NCBI RefSeq assembly: GCF_000160855.1
Contig: NZ_GG700752.1
Span: 2,953 to 15,786, forward strand
Length of the DNA stretch: 12,834 nucleotides
Reading direction: 5' to 3'
Source of the DNA: Lactobacillus helveticus DSM 20075 = CGMCC 1.1877
GTDB taxonomy: Bacteria > Bacillota > Bacilli > Lactobacillales > Lactobacillaceae
The notes beneath the pieces are model-generated. The model worked only from the letters and a program-made list of their open reading frames with translations. It searched no databases and had not been told where the DNA came from. Of this stretch, positions 1 through 7,883 are shown piece after piece (positions within the stretch are counted from its first letter, which is position 1; each line of letters opens with the position of its first letter). Both the position numbers and the translations under genes were made by a program.

Positions 1-2544
1 GTGATATAACGCATTGCGCTTTTCTTGATCATCTTTTCGATAAGTAATAAAAATCGGCGTATCATGGTCGCCTACTCGATAGCCATACATCGGTGCAGAA
101 ACATCCCTAGGCCAATTCAGCAATCTGCAAGCATCTTTTCGATCATATTGCTTATATAAAGTAAATTGCTTCTGCTGATCATAATCAGTACATAATAATA
201 AACCTGTTTCAATTGCATCTTTAAATAAACCAGCAAACCATTTATTTTGAGTTAAAGCATCTTGTAAGTCTTTATTTAATTCATAGTCAAACAAGTTGCT
301 ATGAACTACTACAGGTTGATCACCGTATTGCGCCTTCTTGGTGGTCTTGCCTTGTTTAACATCAAAGAAATCAAGAGATAATATATCATCCACTGAATTT
401 AAAGCTGCTTCATTTACATAGATTTTCTTTTTCCGCAATTCTAAGACAAAGTCTTCCTGATTGACCTGTTTTTGCTTTAGCAGCATTTGCAACAAAACTA
501 GTTCATGGGCGCGCTTGCCGTTCAAAAGCTCCTTAGTTAAAAAACTCAAAACTGCATTTTCATAATTACTAATTTTTACCGCTTCACCCATTTTTATTAG
601 AAATGAAGCGTAATTATCAAGGCCGCGATTATTAGCAAAAACCATTGGCGAAACTGAACCGTATTGAGCAAAATCATGCAATAAGGGAATACGCCCTAAT
701 TTATTCTTCAAGCTTTGATAACTGTGCCGCAATTCCCGCATATTATCTAGCTTTATTTGATCTAGCGAAGCTAAAATCTTTTCTGATGCAACTTTATTAA
801 AGTTAATTGTTGATACATCAATAAAGTGAGGCAGGCGAGCTTCTCTTTTAGCTTGATCTTTATCGCGACTCGTATCGTGATTAAGAGCAATCGGAATCAT
901 GTAATTATTTTTATAATTGCCAATAAAATCCAAGACTGTCACAAATTCTTTGCCAGGATATTTTCTTAATCCTCGACCCAATTGCTGGATAAAAACGATA
1001 CTCGATTCAGTATTACGCAACATAATAATCTGATTCAAAGCGGGAATATCGATTCCTTCGTTAAATAAATCTACTGCCACAATATATTCAATTTCACCAG
1101 CTACTAGTCTTTGGACAACTTTATTACGCACTTTTTCACTATCTTCATTTGTCAATGCAACAGCAGGATGGCCTTTTTCTGAGAAAAGCCGAGCCAATTC
1201 ATGTGCTTCCTCTCTTCTGCTGCAAAAAACGAGGCCCTTCGCTTGATCACCGCAATAGCCATAATAATCGATTTCTTTTAGCACATAATTTACGCGCTCT
1301 TCCGAAACCAAATAGCGTAAATCTGTTGTCTCATCAATCGCTTGCCCATTAGTTTCATAATCTTGCACACCGACATAATGAAATGGCGTCAGCATCTTAT
1401 CTTGTAGCGCATCCCGCAGCCGAATGTCATATGCCAAATTATAATCAAAAATCTGATAAACATTTTGTTCATCAGTTCTTTCAGGCGTAGCCGTCATCCC
1501 TAATAAAAATTGCGGCTTGAAATATTGAAGAATCTTTTGATAGCTTGGTGCAGCCGCTCTGTGTGCCTCATCGATCAAAATATAATCAAATTCATTTAGA
1601 TCAAAGCTTTTTAGCATATCCGGCTGAGATAAAGTCTGAATCGTCGCAAATAAATATTTTTTATTTTTATCATGCTTATTGCCGCTGAGTAGACCATATT
1701 CCTGCTTTTTCCCGCCAATTACACGTTGAAAACTTGCAAGCGACTTTTTAGCAATTTGCTCGCGGTGCACAACATATAAAAATCTTTTAGGATTAAACTC
1801 TTTAACCGCAAATGCGCCTAAATACGTTTTTCCCGTACCTGTTGCTGAAACAACAAGGCCTCTTTTCTCACCATTATCTACTAGACTACGCAAGTTTCTG
1901 ATAGCTGCTTGTTGCATTTTATTAGGCACGATTTTACTCTCATTTTTAGTAAAATGCGGCACCGGTGCAGGCCGCCAATTCTTTTTATAATCAGCTAGCC
2001 ATTGATCACTAAGATCAAAACTATTATCTTTCAATACAGAAATTTTCTGCATTAATTGTTTAGTTAAATCGGCTTGCTCTCGTGAACTGACCTTTAGCGC
2101 CCATTCATAATTGCTAAGCATAGCTGAACGGGTAAAATTAGCACTACCAATTACAAGAGTTTGATAATCTTCATGTTCAAATAGATAGCCCTTAACATGG
2201 AATCCAGCTTCAGCTGCAATTTTCACTTTTAAATTAGGAATTTTAGCTAACTCTTCAAATACGCGCGGATTATTGAAGTTTAAATAATTGCTAGTAATTA
2301 TTGTGCCACCAACGCCTTTAGCTGCCAAATCAGCTAAAGCAACTTTTAACGGCACCAGCATATCATGCGTAATAAAAGCTACCGCCCAGGTAAAACTTTG
2401 ACAGCGATATAATTCATCTCGCAAAGTTAGCCATATTTTCTCATCTTGTTCATTAGCTAACAGCTTAGGACCTAAAAAATTATTTCCTAAAATCTTTTCA
2501 TCGTAAAAACCATTTAAGATTGCATCCCGCATTACATTGGACAT
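1..2544 (-). CDS. PLD-nuclease/DEAH helicase with DUF3427 domain, C-terminus beyond the window
   Basis: The frame is open for 848 codons from an ATG at 2544 to the left edge. A GAGGTG Shine-Dalgarno lies 6 nt upstream. The N-terminus is a phospholipase-D-like (HKD) domain, with HVK at residues 116-118 followed by a GSANFT segment. Then comes a superfamily II helicase core: Walker A ATGTGKT ending near K239, DEAH box at 325-328, TATPERTD (motif III) and GRGLRK near 523-528 (motif VI). The C-terminal part contains the DRKDACRLLNW and PIFITY segments typical of DUF3427. This three-part layout (HKD nuclease, helicase, DUF3427) is a known bacterial family of about 950 residues, so roughly 100 residues are missing off the edge. 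Its role is not firmly established; ATP-driven action on DNA or RNA with phosphodiesterase cleavage is inferred. I saw no frameshift in a full read-through. Confidence 0.9.
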   Translation of the reverse strand, partial: MSNVMRDAILNGFYDEKILGNNFLGPKLLANEQDEKIWLTLRDELYRCQSFTWAVAFITHDMLVPLKVALADLAAKGVGGTIITSNYLNFNNPRVFEELAKIPNLKVKIAAEAGFHVKGYLFEHEDYQTLVIGSANFTRSAMLSNYEWALKVSSREQADLTKQLMQKISVLKDNSFDLSDQWLADYKKNWRPAPVPHFTKNESKIVPNKMQQAAIRNLRSLVDNGEKRGLVVSATGTGKTYLGAFAVKEFNPKRFLYVVHREQIAKKSLASFQRVIGGKKQEYGLLSGNKHDKNKKYLFATIQTLSQPDMLKSFDLNEFDYILIDEAHRAAAPSYQKILQYFKPQFLLGMTATPERTDEQNVYQIFDYNLAYDIRLRDALQDKMLTPFHYVGVQDYETNGQAIDETTDLRYLVSEERVNYVLKEIDYYGYCGDQAKGLVFCSRREEAHELARLFSEKGHPAVALTNEDSEKVRNKVVQRLVAGEIEYIVAVDLFNEGIDIPALNQIIMLRNTESSIVFIQQLGRGLRKYPGKEFVTVLDFIGNYKNNYMIPIALNHDTSRDKDQAKREARLPHFIDVSTINFNKVASEKILASLDQIKLDNMRELRHSYQSLKNKLGRIPLLHDFAQYGSVSPMVFANNRGLDNYASFLIKMGEAVKISNYENAVLSFLTKELLNGKRAHELVLLQMLLKQKQVNQEDFVLELRKKKIYVNEAALNSVDDILSLDFFDVKQGKTTKKAQYGDQPVVVHSNLFDYELNKDLQDALTQNKWFAGLFKDAIETGLLLCTDYDQQKQFTLYKQYDRKDACRLLNWPRDVSAPMYGYRVGDHDTPIFITYRKDDQEKRNALYH

Positions 2545-2565
2545 TTTTTCACCTCATTTGGTCTA

Positions 2566-2594
2566 ATTCTACTAAAAAAGCATCCGTCTTTTAA
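2566..2594 (-). promoter_or_regulatory. possible promoter of the helicase gene
   Basis: On the minus strand a -10-like TAGAAT (2571-2566) lies 17 nt from a poor -35-like TTAAAA (2594-2589). It would start transcription about 15 nt before the Shine-Dalgarno/ATG. The -35 element lies inside the hairpin of the preceding gene's terminator, so the two signals share sequence. The call is weak. Confidence 0.3.
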
Positions 2595-2606
2595 AACGAA
2601 CGCTTT
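2574..2606 (-). terminator. intrinsic terminator after the antiporter pseudogene
   Basis: In minus-strand RNA an 11-bp stem (2606-2596 with 2587-2577) pairs throughout if two G-U wobbles are allowed. It encloses an 8-nt loop and is followed directly by six U residues (2579-2574). Read on the plus strand, two pairs become mismatches, so it is best suited to the minus direction. It starts 8 nt after the stop codon of the antiporter remnant. Confidence 0.75.
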
Positions 2607-2613
2607 TAATTTA

Positions 2614-3506
2614 TTATTTTTGCCATTTTTCATGCCATTGATAAAGAATCAGCGGCAAAATCGATACGATTGCGCACATGCCGATCAAAGTCTCAACATA
2701 GATTCCACGCAATCCTGCTACAGTACCTTGAGCAGGCACAAAAGTAACGAAGAATGCTACAACCGTGATCACCAAAGCCAAAATTGCAATTGCAATACTT
2801 AAGTTAGGATTCTTAGTCATGTAATACATGCGGTGGTAGTCTTCATGCTTTTTCTTCAAAACCATGTATGCAATTAACATGATCATATATACCATTAGAT
2901 ATTGTGCTGTCGTTGCGGCCAATGAAACATTAAACGCAAAGTCAGCATCAGCGCCACTAGTAAAAGTGATTAACAAAGCTGAAACAGTAACAATTGATGA
3001 CTGTAAAATCATGATTCTAATTGGAACGCCATGCTTAGTTGTTTTAGCGAAAAACTTAGGCATGTAGCCTTCTTTAGCAGCTTCATACATCCCTTGGTTA
3101 GGCCCGGCAATCCAGTTGCCAAGTTCGCCAATAATACCGCAGGATAGCATTACGCCAACAATTTTTTTGCAATAAGTCTCCTGGCAATCCAATAGAAGTT
3201 AACAGTTTGCCATATGTATAAACGAAACCTGTACTATTTTGAATTTCACCTTTAGGAACAGTCATTCCAATTGCCATACTTCCCAAAAAGTCAAAACAAA
3301 TTGCAGTTGCTGCCAAAGCCAGCATTACTTTTGAATAAGATTTTGGATGATCTAGATTCTTAACGTGTGGTGCGGAAGCTTCTCCCCCACAAAAGGCCAG
3401 CATAAATGGCACAAAAGCAACTAACGTAGTGCCATTCAAATGGTGCTGTTAGACGATTGTACTTTAGGTCTTGCTCTAAAGCCCAATCTTCCTTTTCGTT
3501 ATTCAA
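2614..3506 (-). pseudogene. GadC-like glutamate:GABA antiporter, frameshifted and lacking its N-terminal half
   Basis: The remaining protein corresponds to about the C-terminal 275 residues of an APC-superfamily glutamate:GABA antiporter. The segments AFCGGEASAPHVKNL, NWIAGPNQGMYEAAKEGY and KHGVPIRIMILQ match GadC-type sequences around transmembrane helices 6-9, and several further hydrophobic helices follow. Two lesions are visible. First, a run of seven A on the coding strand (3168-3162) has one base too many: with six, LPGDLLQK continues into IVGVMLSCG. Second, a TAA at 3451-3449 directly precedes QHHLNGTTLVAF, and roughly 200 residues expected before it are absent, which suggests an internal deletion. 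A 3506-start (TTG, behind an AGGGG element) reads about 15 plausible codons in another frame and may be the original N-terminus. Intact relatives import glutamate and export GABA for acid resistance; exact substrate here is unknown. Confidence 0.85.
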
Positions 3507-3538
3507 AAAATTTCAACCCCTATTTTAATTTAAAACTC

Positions 3539-3566
3539 ATTATACTAGTGTTTTTGGTAATTTAAA
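3539..3566 (-). promoter_or_regulatory. probable promoter of the antiporter remnant
   Basis: A perfect TATAAT (minus strand, 3544-3539) is spaced 16 nt from TTTAAA (3566-3561). The -35 box overlaps the last codons of exoA. The expected start near 3532 leaves about 25 nt before the AGGGG/TTG start region of the antiporter remnant, so the remnant may still be transcribed. Confidence 0.45.
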
Positions 3567-4389
3567 GATTTATTTCTAGTAAAATTGGGCAATGATCTGC
3601 ACGTTTGCCAGTATCGATCATTTCTGAGCGAACTACTTTATCGGCAATTCGGTTGCTTACTAACCAATAATCAATTCTCCAGCCTGAGTTATTGGCTTTA
3701 GCGGTTCTAACTCTTTGAGCCCACCAAGAATAAACGCCTTCAACGTTGCCATTGACTTTTCTAAAGGTGTCAGTAAAGCCAGCATCAAGTAAATTGGTAA
3801 AATCTGCTCTTTCTTCATCAGTAAAGCCGGCAGAATGATGATTATTTTCGGGATGCTTTAAGTCGATTTCAGTATGAGCACAGTTATAGTCCCCACTTGC
3901 TAAAACTGGCTTTTTTTCATTTAACTTTTTCAAATATTCAATATATTTTTGATCCCAAACTTGACGATCAGCTAAACGTTTCAAACCGTTGCCTGAATTT
4001 GGCGTATAAACTTGAGTGACAAAATATTTATCAAATTCTAAAGTGATAATCCGTCCCTCTTCATCCATTGGTTCAGGCGCACCAATTGCTGGTTTAGAAA
4101 CTGCTGGCGTTAATTCCTTCTTATACAAGTACATTGTGCCTGCATAACCCTTTCTAGCAGGTTCTTCAGATGAACGCCACACATAGTCGTATTCAGGAAA
4201 CTTTTCAGCTAATATGGTTTGATGCTTTTTAGTTGGTCCAGTTGCACGCAACTTAGTCTCTTGAATCGCAATAATGTCTGGATTTAGAGCATGAATTTTA
4301 TCTAAAACTCCACGCGTTTCTTCTGCTCTAGCTGAAGTTCCAGTTAATGCCGCATTCAATGAATCGATATTCCATGAAATTAAAATCAT
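3562..4389 (-). CDS. exoA: exodeoxyribonuclease III (AP endonuclease family)
   Basis: The 275-residue protein belongs to the ExoIII/AP-endonuclease branch of the EEP phosphatase fold. Family residues are in order: N7 in SWNIDSL, metal ligand E44 in AIQETKL, Y128 in QVYTPNSG, D167/N169 in ASGDYNCAH, D240 in WRIDYWL, and the catalytic D265/H266 in RADHCPILLEI. This enzyme nicks DNA 5' of abasic sites and degrades 3' ends during base-excision repair in the cytoplasm (E. coli XthA, B. subtilis ExoA). An ATG nine codons upstream is in frame, but I chose 4389 because AAGGGG lies about 6 nt before it and the family starts at this point. It appears to be a single gene: a terminator lies upstream and the antiporter has its own promoter downstream. 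Nothing looks damaged. Confidence 0.95.
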   Translation of the reverse strand: MILISWNIDSLNAALTGTSARAEETRGVLDKIHALNPDIIAIQETKLRATGPTKKHQTILAEKFPEYDYVWRSSEEPARKGYAGTMYLYKKELTPAVSKPAIGAPEPMDEEGRIITLEFDKYFVTQVYTPNSGNGLKRLADRQVWDQKYIEYLKKLNEKKPVLASGDYNCAHTEIDLKHPENNHHSAGFTDEERADFTNLLDAGFTDTFRKVNGNVEGVYSWWAQRVRTAKANNSGWRIDYWLVSNRIADKVVRSEMIDTGKRADHCPILLEINL

Positions 4390-4421
4390 TATTTTTCCCC
4401 TTTTAAAATATTTCAAGACTA

Positions 4422-4427
4422 ATTATA
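4422..4427 (-). promoter_or_regulatory. -10 box of exoA
   Basis: A perfect TATAAT on the minus strand (4427-4422) would start transcription about 25 nt before the exoA start codon. No good -35 box is visible at 16-18 nt, since that spot is occupied by the stem of the upstream terminator. The call is tentative. Confidence 0.4.
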
Positions 4428-4430
4428 GCC

Positions 4431-4480
4431 AAAAAAAGAAAAAGGATTAGCTTAGATGACTTTTCTAAACTAATCCTTTT
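4431..4480 (-). terminator. strong intrinsic terminator upstream of exoA
   Basis: In minus-strand RNA a 16-bp stem (4480-4465 with 4455-4440) pairs completely with one G-U wobble and a 9-nt loop, and is followed by a U-rich tail (UUCUUUUUUU, to 4431). The same pair is a C-A mismatch on the plus strand, so the design favours minus-strand transcription. No gene ends just before it. It closes the unassigned unit that starts near 4828. Confidence 0.8.
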
Positions 4481-4768
4481 AAGGTAGTTGTGTTGAATGA
4501 GAATAACGAGATTTTTTACATTACCCTACTCATCACTAATGTTGCGAAAATGATTTATCAAGATTAACAAAACGTTCAACGCTAGAGACATTGCAGGGGG
4601 AGCCGGATTCCTCACTTTTGCAAAAAGGAAATGGACTTTTATTAATCTTTTTTCAGCAACTGCATAGGGGACAGTTAACCAAAATACCCAATGTATGAAT
4701 CAATATGTGTCCAATAGGATGTATTAATAAGGAATTAGAAGATTTGTTACCTTCTTGCAACTTATCTC

Positions 4769-4826
4769 TATTTTTGTTGCGTTGTATTTTTGTTGCGTTG
4801 TATTTTTGTTGCGTTGTATTTTTGTT
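4769..4826. repeat. 16-bp tandem repeat, 3.6 copies
   Basis: The unit TATTTTTGTTGCGTTG is repeated exactly at 4769, 4785 and 4801, followed by a 10-bp partial copy at 4817-4826. The unit is not a multiple of three and the copies abut without spacers, so it is neither a coding repeat nor a CRISPR. It lies just downstream of the minus-strand promoter at 4835-4863, so its complement (ACAAAAATACAACGCA...) would form the 5' end of that transcript. Confidence 0.95.
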
Positions 4827-4834
4827 ATGAGTAT

Positions 4835-4863
4835 ATAATATCAGCTAGTTGACATTGTGTCAC
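4835..4863 (-). promoter_or_regulatory. sigma-A promoter with a palindrome on its -35 box
   Basis: On the minus strand GTGACA (4863-4858) and TATTAT (4840-4835) are 17 nt apart, each differing from consensus at one position. The palindrome TGACA-TTG-TGTCA (4850-4862) covers most of the -35 box and the start of the spacer, a usual place for a repressor operator. It sits in the 3' flank of the fructosamine-kinase gene and points towards exoA. Confidence 0.5.
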
Positions 4864-4891
4864 CATTTATTTTTTTCTCTTACTAAATTCT

Positions 4892-5734
4892 TTAGAAATT
4901 GCTCAAAATTTGATCTACGCTATTGCCATATTCTTCACCAAACAAATCTAAATGCATGCAAAGATAGTAGAAGCGGTACCAGTTAAGACGCCGTTCTAAA
5001 CCCGGTTTTATGGGATATGCTCGATTGTAGGCTGCATAAAATTCATCATTGAAGCCGCCAAAAACCGTCGTCATTGCTAAATCAAATTCACGATCTGCAT
5101 ACACGGCGTCTGGATCAATTAGATAGGGCTTTTCTTTTGCAAACATCACGTTGCCCCACCACAAGTCACCGTGACACAAGCTAGGCTGAACTTCATTTTT
5201 TGCGTAATAATCTTTAAAAGCAGCCACCATTTTTTGAAAATGTTTTTCACGATAATCATTCCAGCGACCCACTTTTTTGGCATATTCAACTTCAGGCATC
5301 AAGCGTTGATTAACATAAAAATCTACCCAACTAGAATTCCAATGATTGTCTTTTTTTAAAATTCGAGTTCGATAAGTATAGCCAAAACCAAACTGTTCAT
5401 GATGATACTGATGCATTTTTGCGACCATTTTTCCTAGATCAGCTTGGCTGCCGCTAGTCCTGTCTAGCCAGTTTAAAAGTAAATATGCATCCCCTTCAAT
5501 CTGACCACTAGCTAAAACTTGCAAAGTATTTACCCCAGCTTTAGCCATTTCATTTAGTCCTCTTTTTTCATGATCAAAAAATAAACTTGGCTTACCTGGC
5601 TGCACTTTCATGAAATAAGTTTTAGCAGCAGTTTTAATTCTAAATGCTTCATTCATGTCGCCGCCGTGCACTGCTTCACACGAAATAATTTTTTCTATTG
5701 GCAATTGACTAAGCCACTTTTTATTTATATTCAT
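4892..5734 (-). CDS. fructosamine kinase family protein
   Basis: The 280-residue protein has the aminoglycoside-phosphotransferase-like kinase fold of the fructosamine/ketosamine-3-kinase family. K43 in YFMKV is the probable ATP-binding lysine. LCHGDLWWGN (187-195) is the catalytic loop with D190 and N195, and LIDPDAVYADREFDLAMT (205-222) holds the metal-binding D207 and the DRE signature; FGGF and HLDLFG near the C-terminus are also typical. Members phosphorylate sugars attached to amines (ribulosamines, fructosamines), so that the adduct falls off, a repair of glycated proteins; in bacteria the natural substrate is often unproven. The start at 5734 is supported by AAGAGGT 8 nt upstream. Length is normal for the bacterial family. 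It is transcribed divergently from ldhD and appears to be a single gene. Confidence 0.88.
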   Translation of the reverse strand: MNINKKWLSQLPIEKIISCEAVHGGDMNEAFRIKTAAKTYFMKVQPGKPSLFFDHEKRGLNEMAKAGVNTLQVLASGQIEGDAYLLLNWLDRTSGSQADLGKMVAKMHQYHHEQFGFGYTYRTRILKKDNHWNSSWVDFYVNQRLMPEVEYAKKVGRWNDYREKHFQKMVAAFKDYYAKNEVQPSLCHGDLWWGNVMFAKEKPYLIDPDAVYADREFDLAMTTVFGGFNDEFYAAYNRAYPIKPGLERRLNWYRFYYLCMHLDLFGEEYGNSVDQILSNF

Positions 5735-5754
5735 AATTATTTACCTCTTCTTTC

Positions 5755-5760
5755 ATTATA
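5755..5760 (-). promoter_or_regulatory. -10 box of the fructosamine kinase gene
   Basis: A perfect TATAAT on the minus strand (5760-5755) lies about 20 nt before the Shine-Dalgarno/ATG region. The -35 region is a T-rich stretch with no clear TTGACA. It stands about 55 bp from the ldhD -10 box, so the two promoters are back to back. Confidence 0.45.
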
Positions 5761-5813
5761 GATTTTTCTCAAAAAAATTAGATCTTTTGTGTTTTGTTGA
5801 GCAAAGTGAAGCG

Positions 5814-5819
5814 TATAAT
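5814..5819 (+). promoter_or_regulatory. -10 box of ldhD
   Basis: A perfect TATAAT lies about 27 nt before the ACGGAGG Shine-Dalgarno of ldhD. The best -35-like sequence at normal spacing is TTTTGT (5792-5797, 16 nt), a poor match, which is notable for a gene with strong-expression codon use. Confidence 0.55.
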
Positions 5820-5821
5820 GA

Positions 5822-6874
<1,053 letters not shown>

Positions 6875-6895
6875 TTAGATAATTAAAGCAAATTA

Positions 6896-6926
6896 AAAGC
6901 TTGGGCGTTTTGCTCAAGCTTTTTTT
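6896..6926 (+). terminator. ldhD terminator, possibly bidirectional
   Basis: An 11-bp stem (6896-6906 with 6912-6922, one G-U pair) around a GTTTT loop runs into seven T residues (6920-6926). In the opposite direction the stem has one mismatch and a weaker TTTTAATTT tail, so it may also stop transcripts of the convergent HAD gene that ends at 6945. Confidence 0.9.
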
Positions 6927-6944
6927 GCGTCCAATTATTTTCCG

Positions 6945-7764
6945 CTAGCATTCCACATCCAAATACTTAGCCAAAACCTGTAGCACCCCATTATCATAAT
7001 TCGACGGTGCTTCATACTTTGCTACAGCCTTGGTCTTCTCATTGGCATTTTTCATCGCATAGCTATAGCCACAAGCTTCAAGCATCCCGATATCATTTTC
7101 ACCATCGCCAAAAGCAATCAGATCTTTTTGTGCGATACCGTAGTGCTTAAGCATATCTGCAACGCCTTTAGCCTTATTAATACCCTTGTGCACCAAATCA
7201 ATCGTCATATTGTCGCTGCTAGTGCCACGAATATAATCACCATTTAGCATTGAATTGGTCTTGGATTACCTTCGCTAATTCATCATCGTCAGTTAGACAA
7301 ATCTTCAAAATCGAATCATTCGGATCAATATCCGTAAATTGATCAATTTCTGTTACCTTACGATAATAGATGCGAATATTGTCTTTGTCTGCCTGATCCA
7401 TGCTCTTCAAGATGTAGCAGTGGTGCTGCGCGCTAACCATAATGATGGCTTCAGAGAAATCCGTCTGAATAAAGTGCAGTAGTTTTTGCGCAATATCATA
7501 GTTCAGCGCTGTCTTTTTAAAAACCTTGCCGTTAGCTTCTAGAATTGCGCCATTTTCAGAAACGTAATCGATGCCCGTCGTAAATTCGTCAAAATATTCA
7601 TGTGATATGATCAGCTGATTGCCAGTAGCAGAAATAAAAGGAATATGATTAGCCTGCAATTTTTTCAAAATCTTGCCAAAAAGTTCATGATCAAAAGTCT
7701 TTTTCTCAGTTAAAAAAGTACCGTCCATATCTACCGCGACGGCTTTAAAAGGTATTGTCGTCAT
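6945..7764 (-). pseudogene. Cof-type HAD-superfamily phosphatase, frameshifted
   Basis: The N-terminal part (ATG at 7764, AGGAAGG upstream) has HAD motif I VDMDGTFL with D12 and D14, and motif II SATGN at 45-49. The C-terminal part carries the lysine region KGINKAKG and motif IV AFGDGENDIGML. Together they give about 272 residues, the normal size of Cof/YidA-like sugar-phosphate or FMN phosphatases with a C2 cap. The frame changes near 7237-7250: the first part runs QFNAKW-stop while the second resumes at LNGDYIRGTSSDN. The sequence there, GCTAAATGG, would be in frame as GCT AAA CTA AAT GGT, so loss of one copy of a CTAAA tandem is an attractive explanation (inferred). The key catalytic aspartates lie on different sides of the break, so neither half should be active. 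It is convergent with ldhD and downstream of the TetM-like gene. Confidence 0.88.
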
Positions 7765-7883
7765 AAAAATCAACCTTCCTATTCTGATTTCATCTTACTA
7801 TGGAAGCGATTTTCTTTCAGCAATTGACAGGCAAAATGAAATTTCTTTCACAGCTTATCAGATATTTCACTTTGTACAATATT

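Larger units (their letters stand above)
4431..4828 (-). ncRNA. candidate ~400-nt untranslated transcript of unknown identity
   Basis: This stretch lies between a good minus-strand promoter (4863-4835) and a strong terminator (4480-4431), and has no ORF of convincing length. I checked it for RNase P RNA, tmRNA and 6S RNA signatures and recognised none. Two short open frames exist: one of about 36 codons from a TTG near 4761, and one of 21 codons from an ATG near 4597 encoding a hydrophobic peptide (MSLALNVLLILI...). Neither has a well-placed Shine-Dalgarno. The transcript would begin with the 16-bp tandem repeats. It may be a regulatory RNA, a small-peptide mRNA or the scar of a lost gene or insertion sequence. 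The RNA itself is inferred only from its flanking signals. Confidence 0.3.

Noticed and set aside
2620..3067. Plus-strand frames opposite the antiporter remnant
   Set aside because: They lie antisense to clear transmembrane coding sequence and show no protein-like features.
4490..4720. RNase P RNA, tmRNA or 6S RNA
   Set aside because: I looked on both strands for their conserved segments (for example tmRNA GGGG..GGATTCGAC and RNase P GAGGAAAGTCC) and found none; some short G-rich likeness is not enough.
4490..4720. Insertion-sequence remnant
   Set aside because: Short open frames on the minus strand and a GGACA...TGTCC inverted repeat are there, but no transposase motif, target duplication or known terminal repeat could be recognised.
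4769..4826. Tandem repeats as a CRISPR array
   Set aside because: The units abut each other with no spacers and are only 16 bp; there are no cas genes.
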